Assembly (NCBI RefSeq): GCF_008015755.1
Contig: NZ_SSGF01000018.1
Location: forward strand, 186,001-250,000
Direction of reading: 5' to 3'
Origin: Methylophilus sp.
GTDB lineage: Bacteria > Pseudomonadota > Gammaproteobacteria > Burkholderiales > Methylophilaceae
DNA length: 64,000 nt
This document shows, piece after piece, positions 37,302 to 45,510 of this stretch. Below the pieces are notes generated by a model. It was not told where the DNA came from. It ran no database searches and was given only the letters and a program-made list of their open reading frames with translations. Both the position numbers and the translations under genes were made by a program. Numbering within the stretch: the first letter of the stretch is position 1; the number at the start of each line of letters is the position of its first letter.

Positions 37302-39590
37302 CTAAGCCGCGCGCAAAGTGTGTGCAGCCGCCACCATATTGGTCAACGCCGGCAGTACCTCCGCCCACTGCCTGGTTTTCAAGCCGCAATCCGGGTTCAC
37401 CCACAAACGCTCGGCAGGGATGCGTTCAGCCGCTTTTTGCATCAATTGCATGATATGTTGCTGCGTCGGAATATTGGGCGAGTGAATGTCATACACGCCA
37501 GGCCCGATCTCGTTGGGGTAGTTAAAGTTATCAAACGCATCCAGCAGCTCCATATCCGAGCGTGAAGTCTCTATCGTAATCACATCAGCATCCATGTCGG
37601 CAATCGCGGCAATAATGTCATTAAACTCGGAATAACACATGTGGGTATGAATCTGCGTTTCGTCCTGCACACCGTTAGCCGTGATGCGGAAAGATTCCAC
37701 TGCCCATTGCAGATACTCCTTCCATTGCGATTTGCGCAAAGGCAAGCCCTCACGCAAGGCGGCTTCATCAATCTGGATCACGTGAATGCCTGCTTTTTCC
37801 AAATCGAGCACTTCTTCACGAATCGCTAATGCCAACTGGTAGCAACTCACCGCACGTGGCTGATCATCGCGGACAAATGACCAGTTGAGGATGGTCACCG
37901 GGCCCGTCAACATGCCTTTCATCGGCTTGCGGGTGAGGGATTGCGCATACTTGATCCACCCCACCGTCATCGCTTGCGGGCGGCTGATATCGCCAAACAG
38001 GATAGGCGGTTTGACGCAACGCGAGCCATAAGACTGCACCCAGCCAAACTGGCTAAACGCATAGCCATCCAGTTGCTCGCCAAAGTATTCCACCATGTCG
38101 TTACGCTCGGCTTCACCATGGACCAAGACATCCAGGCCCAGTGACTCCTGCTCACGCACGCTACGTTCAATTTCAGTTTTCATCGCCTGCTCATAACCCG
38201 CCAGATTTAATGACCCGGCCTTGAACTGGCTGCGCGCCTGGCGAATCTCCGCCGTTTGCGGGAAAGAACCGATCGTCGTCGTTGGATACTTGGGCAACTT
38301 GAGCAATGCCGCCTGTTTCTCTGCACGTTGTGCATACGTACTCTGGCGTTGCCCCAGTTGCGGCGTCAGGGTTTCCAGCGCGGCTTTCACCTGCGGGTTA
38401 TGCACACGTTTGGAGGCGCGGCGGGCGTCAATCGCTACCTGATTCACCGCTAAAGCCACTTTCACCGCTGCGCGACCGAGACTCAATGCCGTGGCCAATA
38501 CCTGTAACTCTTCCAGCTTTTGTTTGGCAAAGGCCAACCATGACTTGACCTCGGCATCCAGTTTGACTTCGCTGTCGAGATCCACCGGCACATGCAGCAA
38601 CGAGCACGAAGGCGCCAGCCACAAACGCTCACCCAAACGTTCGGCAATCGGCTCCAGCCAATCCAGCGTGGCATTCAAATCTGTTTTCCAGATATTGCGG
38701 CCGTTAATCACGCCCACAGACAGCACTTTGTGTGCAGGCAGCATGCTGATCAAAGGCACGACTTCACTGCGCGCATGAATCGCATCCACATGCAATCCGG
38801 CGACGGGCAGATTCGCCGCCAGGTATTGGTTATCCGCCAACGGCCCAAAATAAGTCGCCAACAGCAGTTTGATGCGGCAGCTCTTCAACTGGTGATAAGC
38901 CAGGTTAAACGCATGCTGCCATTCAGCCGTCAGTTCAGTCACCAAAATCGGCTCGTCCATCTGCACCCACTCCACGCCCTGCGCAACCAGCGTTTCCAGC
39001 AATTCGGTATACACTTGCAACAACTGCGGCAGCAGCGCCAGGCGATCCGAATCATCCTTGCTTTTGCCTATCGCCAGATAGGTCACCGGGCCGATAATCA
39101 CCGGCTTGGCTTTCACCTGCTGCGCTTTTGCCTCAGCCAGTTGCGCCAGCAAACGCGTCGCATCCAGTTTAAATTGCGTCTCCGCAGTAAACTCCGGCAC
39201 GATATAGTGATAATTGGTATCAAACCATTTGGTCATTTCCCCTGCCGCCACGCCGCCACAACACTGCGCATGGTCTTCGGCAGACTGGGCAGAGCGGCCA
39301 CGCGCCACACGGAAATAGTTATCCAGCGCATCACCATGAAAATCTTGCACGCGCGCTGGCAGGTTACCCAGGGTAAAACTCATGTCCAGCACCTGGTCAT
39401 AAAACGCAAAGTCACCCACAGGTGCCAAGTCCAGGTTAGCTTGCAACGCCCAATTGTCACGACGCAAATCTTGCCCGACCTGCTTTAATACATCCAGTGA
39501 AGACTGTCCTTTCCAATAAGCCTCTAAAGCAAATTTCAATTCGCGTTTTGCGCCTATGCGCGGAAATCCCAGGTTGTGTATCGTCGCCAT
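37302..39590 (-). CDS. metE: Cobalamin-independent methionine synthase MetE
   Basis: 762 residues from ATG at 39590 ([19 protein letters not shown]), which has a GAGG ribosome site; an upstream in-frame start would add 11 residues. The N-terminal LGFPRIG...[11 protein letters not shown] signature and the C-terminal zinc site (HTHMCYSEF and [10 protein letters not shown]) are intact. It methylates homocysteine using 5-methyltetrahydrofolate without B12. It is divergent from a MetR-type regulator with a 108-bp gap. No cobalamin riboswitch fits in that gap, so, unlike nrdA, control appears to be through MetR. Confidence 0.96.
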   Translation of the reverse strand: MATIHNLGFPRIGAKRELKFALEAYWKGQSSLDVLKQVGQDLRRDNWALQANLDLAPVGDFAFYDQVLDMSFTLGNLPARVQDFHGDALDNYFRVARGRSAQSAEDHAQCCGGVAAGEMTKWFDTNYHYIVPEFTAETQFKLDATRLLAQLAEAKAQQVKAKPVIIGPVTYLAIGKSKDDSDRLALLPQLLQVYTELLETLVAQGVEWVQMDEPILVTELTAEWQHAFNLAYHQLKSCRIKLLLATYFGPLADNQYLAANLPVAGLHVDAIHARSEVVPLISMLPAHKVLSVGVINGRNIWKTDLNATLDWLEPIAERLGERLWLAPSCSLLHVPVDLDSEVKLDAEVKSWLAFAKQKLEELQVLATALSLGRAAVKVALAVNQVAIDARRASKRVHNPQVKAALETLTPQLGQRQSTYAQRAEKQAALLKLPKYPTTTIGSFPQTAEIRQARSQFKAGSLNLAGYEQAMKTEIERSVREQESLGLDVLVHGEAERNDMVEYFGEQLDGYAFSQFGWVQSYGSRCVKPPILFGDISRPQAMTVGWIKYAQSLTRKPMKGMLTGPVTILNWSFVRDDQPRAVSCYQLALAIREEVLDLEKAGIHVIQIDEAALREGLPLRKSQWKEYLQWAVESFRITANGVQDETQIHTHMCYSEFNDIIAAIADMDADVITIETSRSDMELLDAFDNFNYPNEIGPGVYDIHSPNIPTQQHIMQLMQKAAERIPAERLWVNPDCGLKTRQWAEVLPALTNMVAAAHTLRAA

Positions 39591-39698
39591 GCCAGCCTCG
39601 TGTGTGATCGTTAAAGAACACACATTCTAGAAAACACAAATCATGAAGTAAAATGGTATTATTTCAACAATCAATTACTTTTATTCATGGATTAAATC

Positions 39699-40586
39699 AT
39701 GATAGAGCGTATCCATTTGGCAATCATCCGTGAAGTTGAACGACAAGGCTCGTTGACCGCTGCGGCAGAAAAACTATTTCTCACCCAATCAGCCCTCAGC
39801 CATTCGATCAAAAAACTGGAGCAGCAACTCGGCACTGATATTTGGCTACGTGAAGGCCGTAGTTTGCGACTGACACAAGCCGGGCAATATTTACTGGCAG
39901 TCGCCAACCGATTATTACCGCAACTGTCACTCGCCGAAGAACGCTTGCGCCAGTTTGCCCAAGGCGAGCGCGGCACCTTGCGCATCGGCATGGAATGCCA
40001 CCCGTGTTACCAGTGGCTGCTCAAGGTCGTCTCGCCTTATTTAGCCGACTGGCCGGATGTGGATGTAGATGTCAAACAGAAGTTCCAGTTTGGTGGCATA
40101 GGCGCCCTGTTTGGCTACGAGATCGATATGCTGGTCACGCCGGACCCGCTGTATAAACCCGGCCTGAAATTTGTGCCGGTGTTTGACTACGAACAGGTGT
40201 TGGTCGTGCATCGCCAGCACGCACTCGCCCGGGCAGAATATGTCAGGCCAGACCAACTGAGCAGCGAAACGCTGATTACCTATCCGGTTGATATAGATAG
40301 ACTGGATATCTACAACCAGTTTTTACAACCCGCAGGCATCAGCCCACAGGTACACAAACCGATTGAAACCACTGACATCATGCTGCAAATGGTCGCCAGC
40401 GGCCGCGGTGTCGCCGCCTTACCGCGCTGGCTGGTGGAGGAATATCAAAGCCGTTTTGAGGTGGTGCCGGTGAAGCTAGGCAAACAAGGGATCCCCAAGC
40501 AGATTTACTTGGGGATTCGTGAAACAGAAGTGCAGATTGATTATGTGCAGGCGTTTATTGCACTAGCCCAAGGCAAGAAGTGCTGA
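39699..40586 (+). CDS. metR: LysR-family regulator MetR
   Basis: 295 residues. The N-terminal helix-turn-helix (about 18-37, LTAAAEKLFLTQSALSHSIKKLE) is followed by a LysR substrate-binding domain (about 90-290). The divergent position next to metE and the MIERIHLAIIREVERQGSLTAAAEKLFLTQ start match MetR, the homocysteine-responsive activator of metE. Its stop codon lies inside a short hairpin shared with convergent hflX. Confidence 0.9.
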   Translation: MIERIHLAIIREVERQGSLTAAAEKLFLTQSALSHSIKKLEQQLGTDIWLREGRSLRLTQAGQYLLAVANRLLPQLSLAEERLRQFAQGERGTLRIGMECHPCYQWLLKVVSPYLADWPDVDVDVKQKFQFGGIGALFGYEIDMLVTPDPLYKPGLKFVPVFDYEQVLVVHRQHALARAEYVRPDQLSSETLITYPVDIDRLDIYNQFLQPAGISPQVHKPIETTDIMLQMVASGRGVAALPRWLVEEYQSRFEVVPVKLGKQGIPKQIYLGIRETEVQIDYVQAFIALAQGKKC

Positions 40587-40613
40587 GGCACCCTAGAGAG
40601 CCTCAGCGAGGCC

Positions 40614-41954
40614 TTACTCTAGCGAGTTCAATTGCTCACGCAAGCTTTCAATGTCATTAGGCTCGCCGCGCACACTAAAGAAAGTGCCTTCATCGACCGA
40701 GCGCTCGCCCAACACCTGACAAGTGCTATAAATTTTGCCGCGGAGCTGTTGTGCTGACCAGGGCAGAAAAAGCTCGGCCTCAACCAGGTCTTGCTGAAAA
40801 AAGTCGATGATGTGCTGGCGCAACCTGGCGACTTCATCAGGCCGACGCGCACTCATGACGATGCAATCCGGGTACTTGAGTCGCAATGCTGCTTCACACT
40901 CAGCTTGTGCCACGGCATCACCCACGTAGTCAATTTTATTAAATACGCGAATACGCGGCACCACGTCGGCGTCAATTTCTGCAAGCACTTGATCAGTCAC
41001 TGCGAGCTGGCGCTCAAAACCAGGGTCACTGGCGTCAATCACGTGCAGCAGTAAAGCCGCATCCAGCGCTTCATCCAGCGTAGACTTAAAACTGGCCACC
41101 AGATCGTGTGGCAAGTTTTTAATAAACCCGACAGTATCGCTGACCAATACCCGTGGCACACTCTCTGGATACAGTGCGCGCACGGTGGTATCGAGCGTGG
41201 CAAACAATTTATTCGCCACCAGCACCTCACTGCCTGTGAGCGCGCGCATCAAGGTAGACTTACCAGCATTGGTGTAGCCCACCAGCGCCACATTCGCCAG
41301 CGTCTGCCGTTCTTGACGGCGTGCACGCTGCGTCCTGCGCTCGCCATCCATCACGATGATTTCCTGTTGCAACTCGGCAATGCGGTCTCGAATCTTGCGC
41401 CTATCCAGCTCAGTATGCGACTCGCCTGCCCCGCGACCACCGGCGCCACTACGTTGCCGACCTTGTGGCCCAGCCAGCTTGGCCGCTTCACGCAAACGCG
41501 GCGCCATATAGCCCAACCGAGCGATCTCCACCTGCGCACGCGCCGCACGTGAGCGGGCATTGCGGTGGAAAATTTCCAAGATCACCATAGTGCGATCCAT
41601 CACCTCGCAGCCAACCTCTAACTCCAAATTACGCGCCTGCGAAGGCGAAATTTCGTGGTCTACCAATACCGCTTCAATAGGAGGCACCGCGCTATTGAAT
41701 GCCTGCGACTCGCTCTGATCAGCCACACTGCGTACATACTCACGAATCTCTTCGCGCTTGCCCACCCCAAGATAGCCAGTAATATCAAAGCCCTGACGCT
41801 TTTGCACAAACGTGTGCACCACCTTGTAGCCCAGAGTTTTAGCCAGTTCGCGCAACTCGTTGAGCGAGGCTTCAAACTCAATATCGCTGACAGTTGGCAG
41901 TTGAACGGCAGCCACAACGGCGTGCATCTCAGGCGCTTTTATTTCACTTTGCAT
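40614..41954 (-). CDS. hflX: Ribosome-associated GTPase HflX
   Basis: 446 residues. The N-terminal HflX domain and a glycine-rich linker (GPQGRQRSGAGGRGAGESHTELDRR) precede the G domain with G1 GYTNAGKST, G3 DTVGF and G4 NKID. HflX splits stalled 70S ribosomes and helps after heat stress. The gene usually lies directly after hfq; here the upstream side is the accessory patch instead, so that link is broken. A C-terminal domain of about 80 residues follows the G domain. Confidence 0.94.
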   Translation of the reverse strand: MQSEIKAPEMHAVVAAVQLPTVSDIEFEASLNELRELAKTLGYKVVHTFVQKRQGFDITGYLGVGKREEIREYVRSVADQSESQAFNSAVPPIEAVLVDHEISPSQARNLELEVGCEVMDRTMVILEIFHRNARSRAARAQVEIARLGYMAPRLREAAKLAGPQGRQRSGAGGRGAGESHTELDRRKIRDRIAELQQEIIVMDGERRTQRARRQERQTLANVALVGYTNAGKSTLMRALTGSEVLVANKLFATLDTTVRALYPESVPRVLVSDTVGFIKNLPHDLVASFKSTLDEALDAALLLHVIDASDPGFERQLAVTDQVLAEIDADVVPRIRVFNKIDYVGDAVAQAECEAALRLKYPDCIVMSARRPDEVARLRQHIIDFFQQDLVEAELFLPWSAQQLRGKIYSTCQVLGERSVDEGTFFSVRGEPNDIESLREQLNSLE

Positions 41955-42075
41955 TAGGGGATAAGGTCTTTATGAATGTGTGAGGGCAGATAGTACCTGC
42001 AAAAGCGAAAAGCACCACTATGTGCGGTGACATAAAGTGTTAATCAATGAGTTCGCCAACGTGACTTAGGCAGAC

Positions 42076-42110
42076 GCATAGGGCGGACTCGTTTACAGTC
42101 CGCCGTATGC
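42076..42110. repeat. REP-like imperfect hairpin
   Basis: GGCGGACT / AGTCCGCC with a 7-base loop, extended on both sides by GCATA / TATGC with one G:G mismatch between. It resembles a repetitive extragenic palindrome but differs from the two REPs flanking the transposase 1 kb away. The gap 41955-42142 holds nothing else. Confidence 0.5.
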
Positions 42111-42142
42111 CCAATGCTTACGCGGTCTAAATCTGGGAACAA

Positions 42143-42401
42143 TTACTTTTGATTGTCGGCGAGTTTTGCACAACGCAGATTAGCTTCTACTCGGTCAAAA
42201 CGAAAGCTCTCTGGCAATCGCCCCCCGAAACACGCGCAACTGCATAAGCATTTCTTTCGCATGCTTTGGTTTAATCACATCTGAGCAACGCTCACCAGCT
42301 ACATACAAGCTAATATTGTCGCCCTCTTTAATCTCAAAAGCTTGTACAAAACTGTGAGGCAGTTTGACAGCTAATGAATTACCCCGTTTTTGTACACGCA
42401 T
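42143..42401 (-). pseudogene. Orphan VapB/AbrB-type antitoxin with a frameshift
   Basis: From ATG 42401 (ribosome site GAGG) the frame reads MRVQKRGNSLAVKLPHSFVQAFEIKEGDNISLYV, an AbrB/MazE DNA-binding domain, then continues to LRVFRG and ends early at 42195 as GAIARELSF. At the six-C run 42221-42226 (six G's on the coding strand) a one-base deletion would restore RLPESFRFDRVEANLR and on to a TAA at 42143-42145, an 85-residue product. That C-terminal motif is the VapC-binding tail of this antitoxin group. No PIN toxin follows. It is therefore probably a decayed antitoxin, unless the extra base is a sequencing error. Confidence 0.7.
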
Positions 42402-42481
42402 AAAACTAACCTCGCTCATTGATAACATGTACTAAGTATGGAGCGAAATGGAATGCCACAGGCAAGTAACTCACATAGACT

Positions 42482-42706
42482 TTAGGCAGACTTTTCAAGA
42501 CGCTCTGCAAGCCACACTTTAATGATTGATTGCCTGGTCACACCCAACCGCACAGCTTCCCGGTCAAGAGACTCAATCATCCATGCAGGAAAATCGACAT
42601 TCACCCGTTTTTGCGCTTGCATAGTGCGTGTTGCTTTTGATAAATCCAGCGCAGCAGTGATATCAACGCCTTCATCAAACTGCTGCTCAAAATCTTTAGC
42701 TTTCAT
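42482..42706 (-). CDS. brnA: BrnA-type antitoxin (CopG/ribbon-helix-helix)
   Basis: 74 residues. The C-terminal half KRVNVDFPAWMIESLDREAVRLGVTRQSIIKVWLAERLEK is a ribbon-helix-helix DNA-binding domain, with an acidic N-terminal toxin-binding region. It starts inside the brnT 3' end (11-bp overlap). In BrnTA modules the antitoxin represses the shared promoter and blocks the toxin. The toxin-first gene order fits this family. Confidence 0.88.
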   Translation of the reverse strand: MKAKDFEQQFDEGVDITAALDLSKATRTMQAQKRVNVDFPAWMIESLDREAVRLGVTRQSIIKVWLAERLEKSA

Positions 42707-42959
42707 AGAGTGCTACCTCCTCGGTACGTGAGCGACGAACAGAAATAAGCCTGATATTGAATCCTCGGTAAGTAATCACGGCAGACCAATGCTTGCCGTT
42801 GATCAGTCCGATTATCAGATATCGCGGTTCATCTTCAGTTTTTGCGGGGATTTCCAGTAATCGGGAATCATCCCATAGCGCCTGAGCATCTATAAAATTA
42901 ATGCCATGCTTCTGAAGATTGGCCTGACTCTTTGCCTCGTCAAACTCAAAAGTGATCAT
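42696..42959 (-). CDS. brnT: BrnT-family toxin (ribonuclease)
   Basis: 87 residues. FEFDEAKSQANLQKHGINFIDAQALWDD is the N-terminal family signature, and the C-terminal YRGFNIRLISVRRSRTEEVALYES carries the conserved arginines. BrnT is a RelE-like fold toxin that stops translation by cutting RNA in other bacteria. The protein looks complete. A short AT-rich inverted repeat lies directly before its ATG and may be the BrnA operator. The REP hairpin of the transposase unit begins 42 bp upstream. Confidence 0.88.
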   Translation of the reverse strand: MITFEFDEAKSQANLQKHGINFIDAQALWDDSRLLEIPAKTEDEPRYLIIGLINGKHWSAVITYRGFNIRLISVRRSRTEEVALYES

Positions 42960-42960
42960 A

Positions 42961-42975
42961 GTATAAAAAATATAC
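42961..42975 (-). promoter_or_regulatory. Inverted repeat just upstream of brnT
   Basis: GTATA / TATAC with an AAAAA centre, one base before the brnT start codon. The size and position suit an autoregulatory operator for BrnA, but the arms are only 5 bp. Confidence 0.4.
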
Positions 42976-43000
42976 CTTTATTACACCAAATGCAAGTCCC

Positions 43001-43029
43001 GTAGGGTGGGCAACTCGTTGCCCACGCGT
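43001..43029. repeat. REP hairpin, left copy, flanking the transposase
   Basis: 29 bp beginning with the tetranucleotide GTAG, then a perfect 9-bp stem GTGGGCAAC / GTTGCCCAC with a 2-base loop. It is an exact inverted copy of 43609-43637. GTAG followed by a hairpin is the known recognition pattern of REP-associated tyrosine transposases. Confidence 0.9.
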
Positions 43030-43036
43030 AAACTAA

Positions 43037-43585
43037 TTATCCGTCACCAAACGTTCCCTCCACAAAGTCTAGCCCAACACCCCAACGCTCATCATAAACG
43101 CCCGCTTTAACATATCGGTGAAATGTTGAATAAGGCCAGTCTTTCACATTATTCACCAAGCCATGCTTAAGCGGGTTGAAATGCAAGTAATCCATATGCT
43201 TTGCATAATCGTTATCATCGCGAATTTGATGCTCCCAATAACGGCGTTGCCAAATGGTCAATTCACGATGTTTTGTTTTGGATGCTGACATCCATTCAGT
43301 ATGGTTTAAACGCGCACGGCAAGCACGGCTCACATAACGTTTGATGAGTTGCCAACGAAGCGCAAAGTTTGCATCATTGGGTGGTAGCGTCCATATGGAA
43401 TGAATGTGGTCAGGCAACAAAACCCATGCGTCGATTGTAAAAGGATGGTCAGTGCGGACTTTTTGGATGGCATGTTTTAACGCATCACGCACATCCTCAT
43501 CACAAAGAAATCTTTGTCTACGGTAAGTCACAACCGTGAAAAAGTAAGTTGCTCCAGCAGTATTCGCGCAACGATAACGTGACAT
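43037..43585 (-). CDS. REP-associated tyrosine transposase (RAYT, IS200-like TnpA_REP)
   Basis: 182 residues. The N-terminal YFFTVVTYRRQRFL strand, the HUH motif as HIH in VLLPDHIHSIWTLP (about residue 60), and the catalytic Tyr region YAKHMDYLHFNPLKHGLV (about 127-144) define the family. RAYTs cut and rejoin single-stranded DNA at REP hairpins and spread them in the genome. The gene is intact and lies exactly between two identical inverted REPs (7 bp and 23 bp away), so it may be active on its own flanks. Confidence 0.93.
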   Translation of the reverse strand: MSRYRCANTAGATYFFTVVTYRRQRFLCDEDVRDALKHAIQKVRTDHPFTIDAWVLLPDHIHSIWTLPPNDANFALRWQLIKRYVSRACRARLNHTEWMSASKTKHRELTIWQRRYWEHQIRDDNDYAKHMDYLHFNPLKHGLVNNVKDWPYSTFHRYVKAGVYDERWGVGLDFVEGTFGDG

Positions 43586-43608
43586 GGTGGAATTGTGCGT
43601 GAGTTTTA

Positions 43609-43637
43609 ACGCGTGGGCAACGAGTTGCCCACCCTAC
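43609..43637. repeat. REP hairpin, right copy, flanking the transposase
   Basis: Exact reverse complement of 43001-43029 over 29 bp, ending in CTAC (GTAG on the other strand). Together with the left copy it brackets the transposase. A 9-bp direct repeat TGCAAGTCC occurs outside both REPs (42991-42999 and 43670-43678). Confidence 0.9.
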
Positions 43638-43733
43638 TTGGCTAACGTTTGACATAAGGGGCTTGCTTTTGCAAGTCCAACTTGATGGAGTGGTTTGGAG
43701 TTTTAACTAAGGAAATAGACATGATAAAAAATA

Positions 43734-43958
43734 TTAGTGCGCGCCTTGCGGTGGTATTTTTACCGATAGCGTTTCCTGAATGGTTTTGCACTGATTCAGA
43801 CAATTGCGTAATGTTTTTACTTCGTTCGAAGGAACGACAATATATGTAGGTATGCCCGATAGATAAAACCCAATATTTAAGTCCCCTTGCGGTGAAATTC
43901 CAAAATTAAACGGGAGTTGAACGTCTAAAGTCATGCCTTTATTTTCATTGTCTTTCAT
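43734..43958 (-). CDS. Small protein of unknown function
   Basis: 74 residues from ATG at 43958, chosen because AGGGG lies seven bases upstream; the frame is open to 44012. The protein is GMTLDVQLPFNFGISPQGDLNIGFYLSGIPTYIVVPSNEVKTLRNCLNQC..., with two cysteines in CLNQC. No family, signal peptide or membrane segment is seen. It lies between the transposase unit and the efflux operon and may be a remnant or an orphan; no function is offered. Confidence 0.5.
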   Translation of the reverse strand: MKDNENKGMTLDVQLPFNFGISPQGDLNIGFYLSGIPTYIVVPSNEVKTLRNCLNQCKTIQETLSVKIPPQGAH

Positions 43959-44127
43959 GAATACCCCTAATATGAAAGCGGGCATCCTAGATGGCGCTTT
44001 ATTTTGCGTCATGGATGCATGATGATTGAAAACGAATAAATTTTACTTAACATTTTCAAATGATTATTAAATTTTAGTGCATCCTAAAATACAAACCCAA
44101 ACCCGTCAATGACGTTTTTGTGAAGCT

Positions 44128-45510
44128 TTAGCTCCCGCCTAGCGCCTTATACAGTCCCACCTGATTCTGCAACGCCTGTTGTCGTATCTGCACAAGTTGA
44201 GACTGCGCATCCAGCACACTGCGTTGTGCATCGAGCAACTCCAGATAAGTCACCAAGCCTTGATCTAGCTTACGTTGCACAAGTTGCAAACGGCTACTTT
44301 CCAGTTCACGCAAGCGATTTCTAGCAGCGGTTTCTTCACTAATCACGGTGCGTGTGCTCAGAACATCCATCACGTCTTTAAACGCGGTTTGGATGGTTTT
44401 TTCGTAATTGGCCACTTCTATACGTTGGCGTGTTTCGGCCAGGTTGAGGTTGGCTTTATTGCGGCCGTAGTTAAAAATCGGGATCACCAGTTGCGGACTA
44501 AAGGCCCAGTAGTTGCTGCCGGTGTCGGAAAACAGTTTGGAGAAGTCTGAATTGACCAGGCCGATATTGGTGGTGAGTTGCAGGCGTGGGTAAAACGCGG
44601 CCCTGGCGGCACCGATATTGGCATTAGCGGCTTTGAGCTGATGCTCGGCGGCGCGGATATCGGCGCGTCTGGTCAGCAAGCTTGAGGGCAAGCCAGCTGT
44701 GACGTCGGCCAGTTTCAAATCTTCCAAAGGCTTAATCACCAATGGTGTGCGCTGTGATGATTCACCCAGCAGTAAGTACAAGGCGTTTTGTGTGGTGGCG
44801 AGCTGGCGCTGCCATTGTGCTTGTTGCGCCTGCACTTGTTCGACCTGAATTTGGGCGGCTTTCACGTCTAGAATTTGATCTAGCCCAGCGTCAAAGCGGC
44901 GTTGTGTACGCTGCAATGCTTGTTGCCTGTCAGTCAGGGTTTGCTGTGTCACCTTGAGTTGTGCATGAATAGCCAGCCAGTTGACGTATTGGGTGGCGAT
45001 TTCGGTAATCAGAGTGGCTTGTACCGCTTGGCGGTTTTCGGTCACGGCCAGATATTGCTCCAGCGCGGCTTGCGATAGGCTTTTGACGCGGCCGAATACG
45101 TCAATTTCGTAGTCTGAAATCCCCACGCCTACACGATATAGTTCGGCCTCAAAGGCCTGGCTGGAACTGAACACGGTGCGACTGCGGTCGTAATTGAGAT
45201 TGCCTTGTATGGCGGGCAAACGGTCGGCTTTTTGCACACCATAAGTTGCTTTCGCTTCGTCCATACGTAGCACCGCGGTTTTGAGGTCGCGGTTATGCGC
45301 CAAACCGACTTCTATCAGCTTTTGTAAGTCTGCATCGGCAAAATAGCTTTGCCAGGTGAGTGGTGGTGCTTCGGTCACGGATTCATCGCTTGGCTGACCT
45401 AGGTAAGCCTCAGGCACAGGCGCGGCTGGCCGGAAATACTCGGGCACCAGCGAGCAACTGCTCATTGCAAATGCCAGTGCGACCATGGTTAAAAGACGAC
45501 TAAACTTCAT
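44128..45510 (-). CDS. RND efflux outer-membrane factor lipoprotein (OprM/NodT family), pump 1
   Basis: 460 residues with a lipobox at AMSSC (lipidated Cys about 19), then two OEP repeats typical of TolC-like channels (about 60-250 and 270-455), including the glycine-rich second repeat start (GRNKANLNLAETRQRIEVANYEKTIQTAFKDVMDVLSTR). It forms the outer-membrane trimer of the tripartite pump. Its start overlaps the permease stop by 11 bp, and the three genes form one minus-strand operon. Confidence 0.93.
   Translation of the reverse strand: MKFSRLLTMVALAFAMSSCSLVPEYFRPAAPVPEAYLGQPSDESVTEAPPLTWQSYFADADLQKLIEVGLAHNRDLKTAVLRMDEAKATYGVQKADRLPAIQGNLNYDRSRTVFSSSQAFEAELYRVGVGISDYEIDVFGRVKSLSQAALEQYLAVTENRQAVQATLITEIATQYVNWLAIHAQLKVTQQTLTDRQQALQRTQRRFDAGLDQILDVKAAQIQVEQVQAQQAQWQRQLATTQNALYLLLGESSQRTPLVIKPLEDLKLADVTAGLPSSLLTRRADIRAAEHQLKAANANIGAARAAFYPRLQLTTNIGLVNSDFSKLFSDTGSNYWAFSPQLVIPIFNYGRNKANLNLAETRQRIEVANYEKTIQTAFKDVMDVLSTRTVISEETAARNRLRELESSRLQLVQRKLDQGLVTYLELLDAQRSVLDAQSQLVQIRQQALQNQVGLYKALGGS

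Noticed and set aside
39644-39666. TGAA...TTCA in the metE-metR gap as a MetR box
   Set aside because: The spacer is 15 bp, not the 5 bp of the MetR consensus, and the arms are only 4 bp, so it is not distinguishable from chance.
40582-40607. Intrinsic terminator between metR and hflX
   Set aside because: GCTGAGGC / GCCTCAGC forms an 8-bp stem over the metR stop codon, but no T-run follows on either strand.
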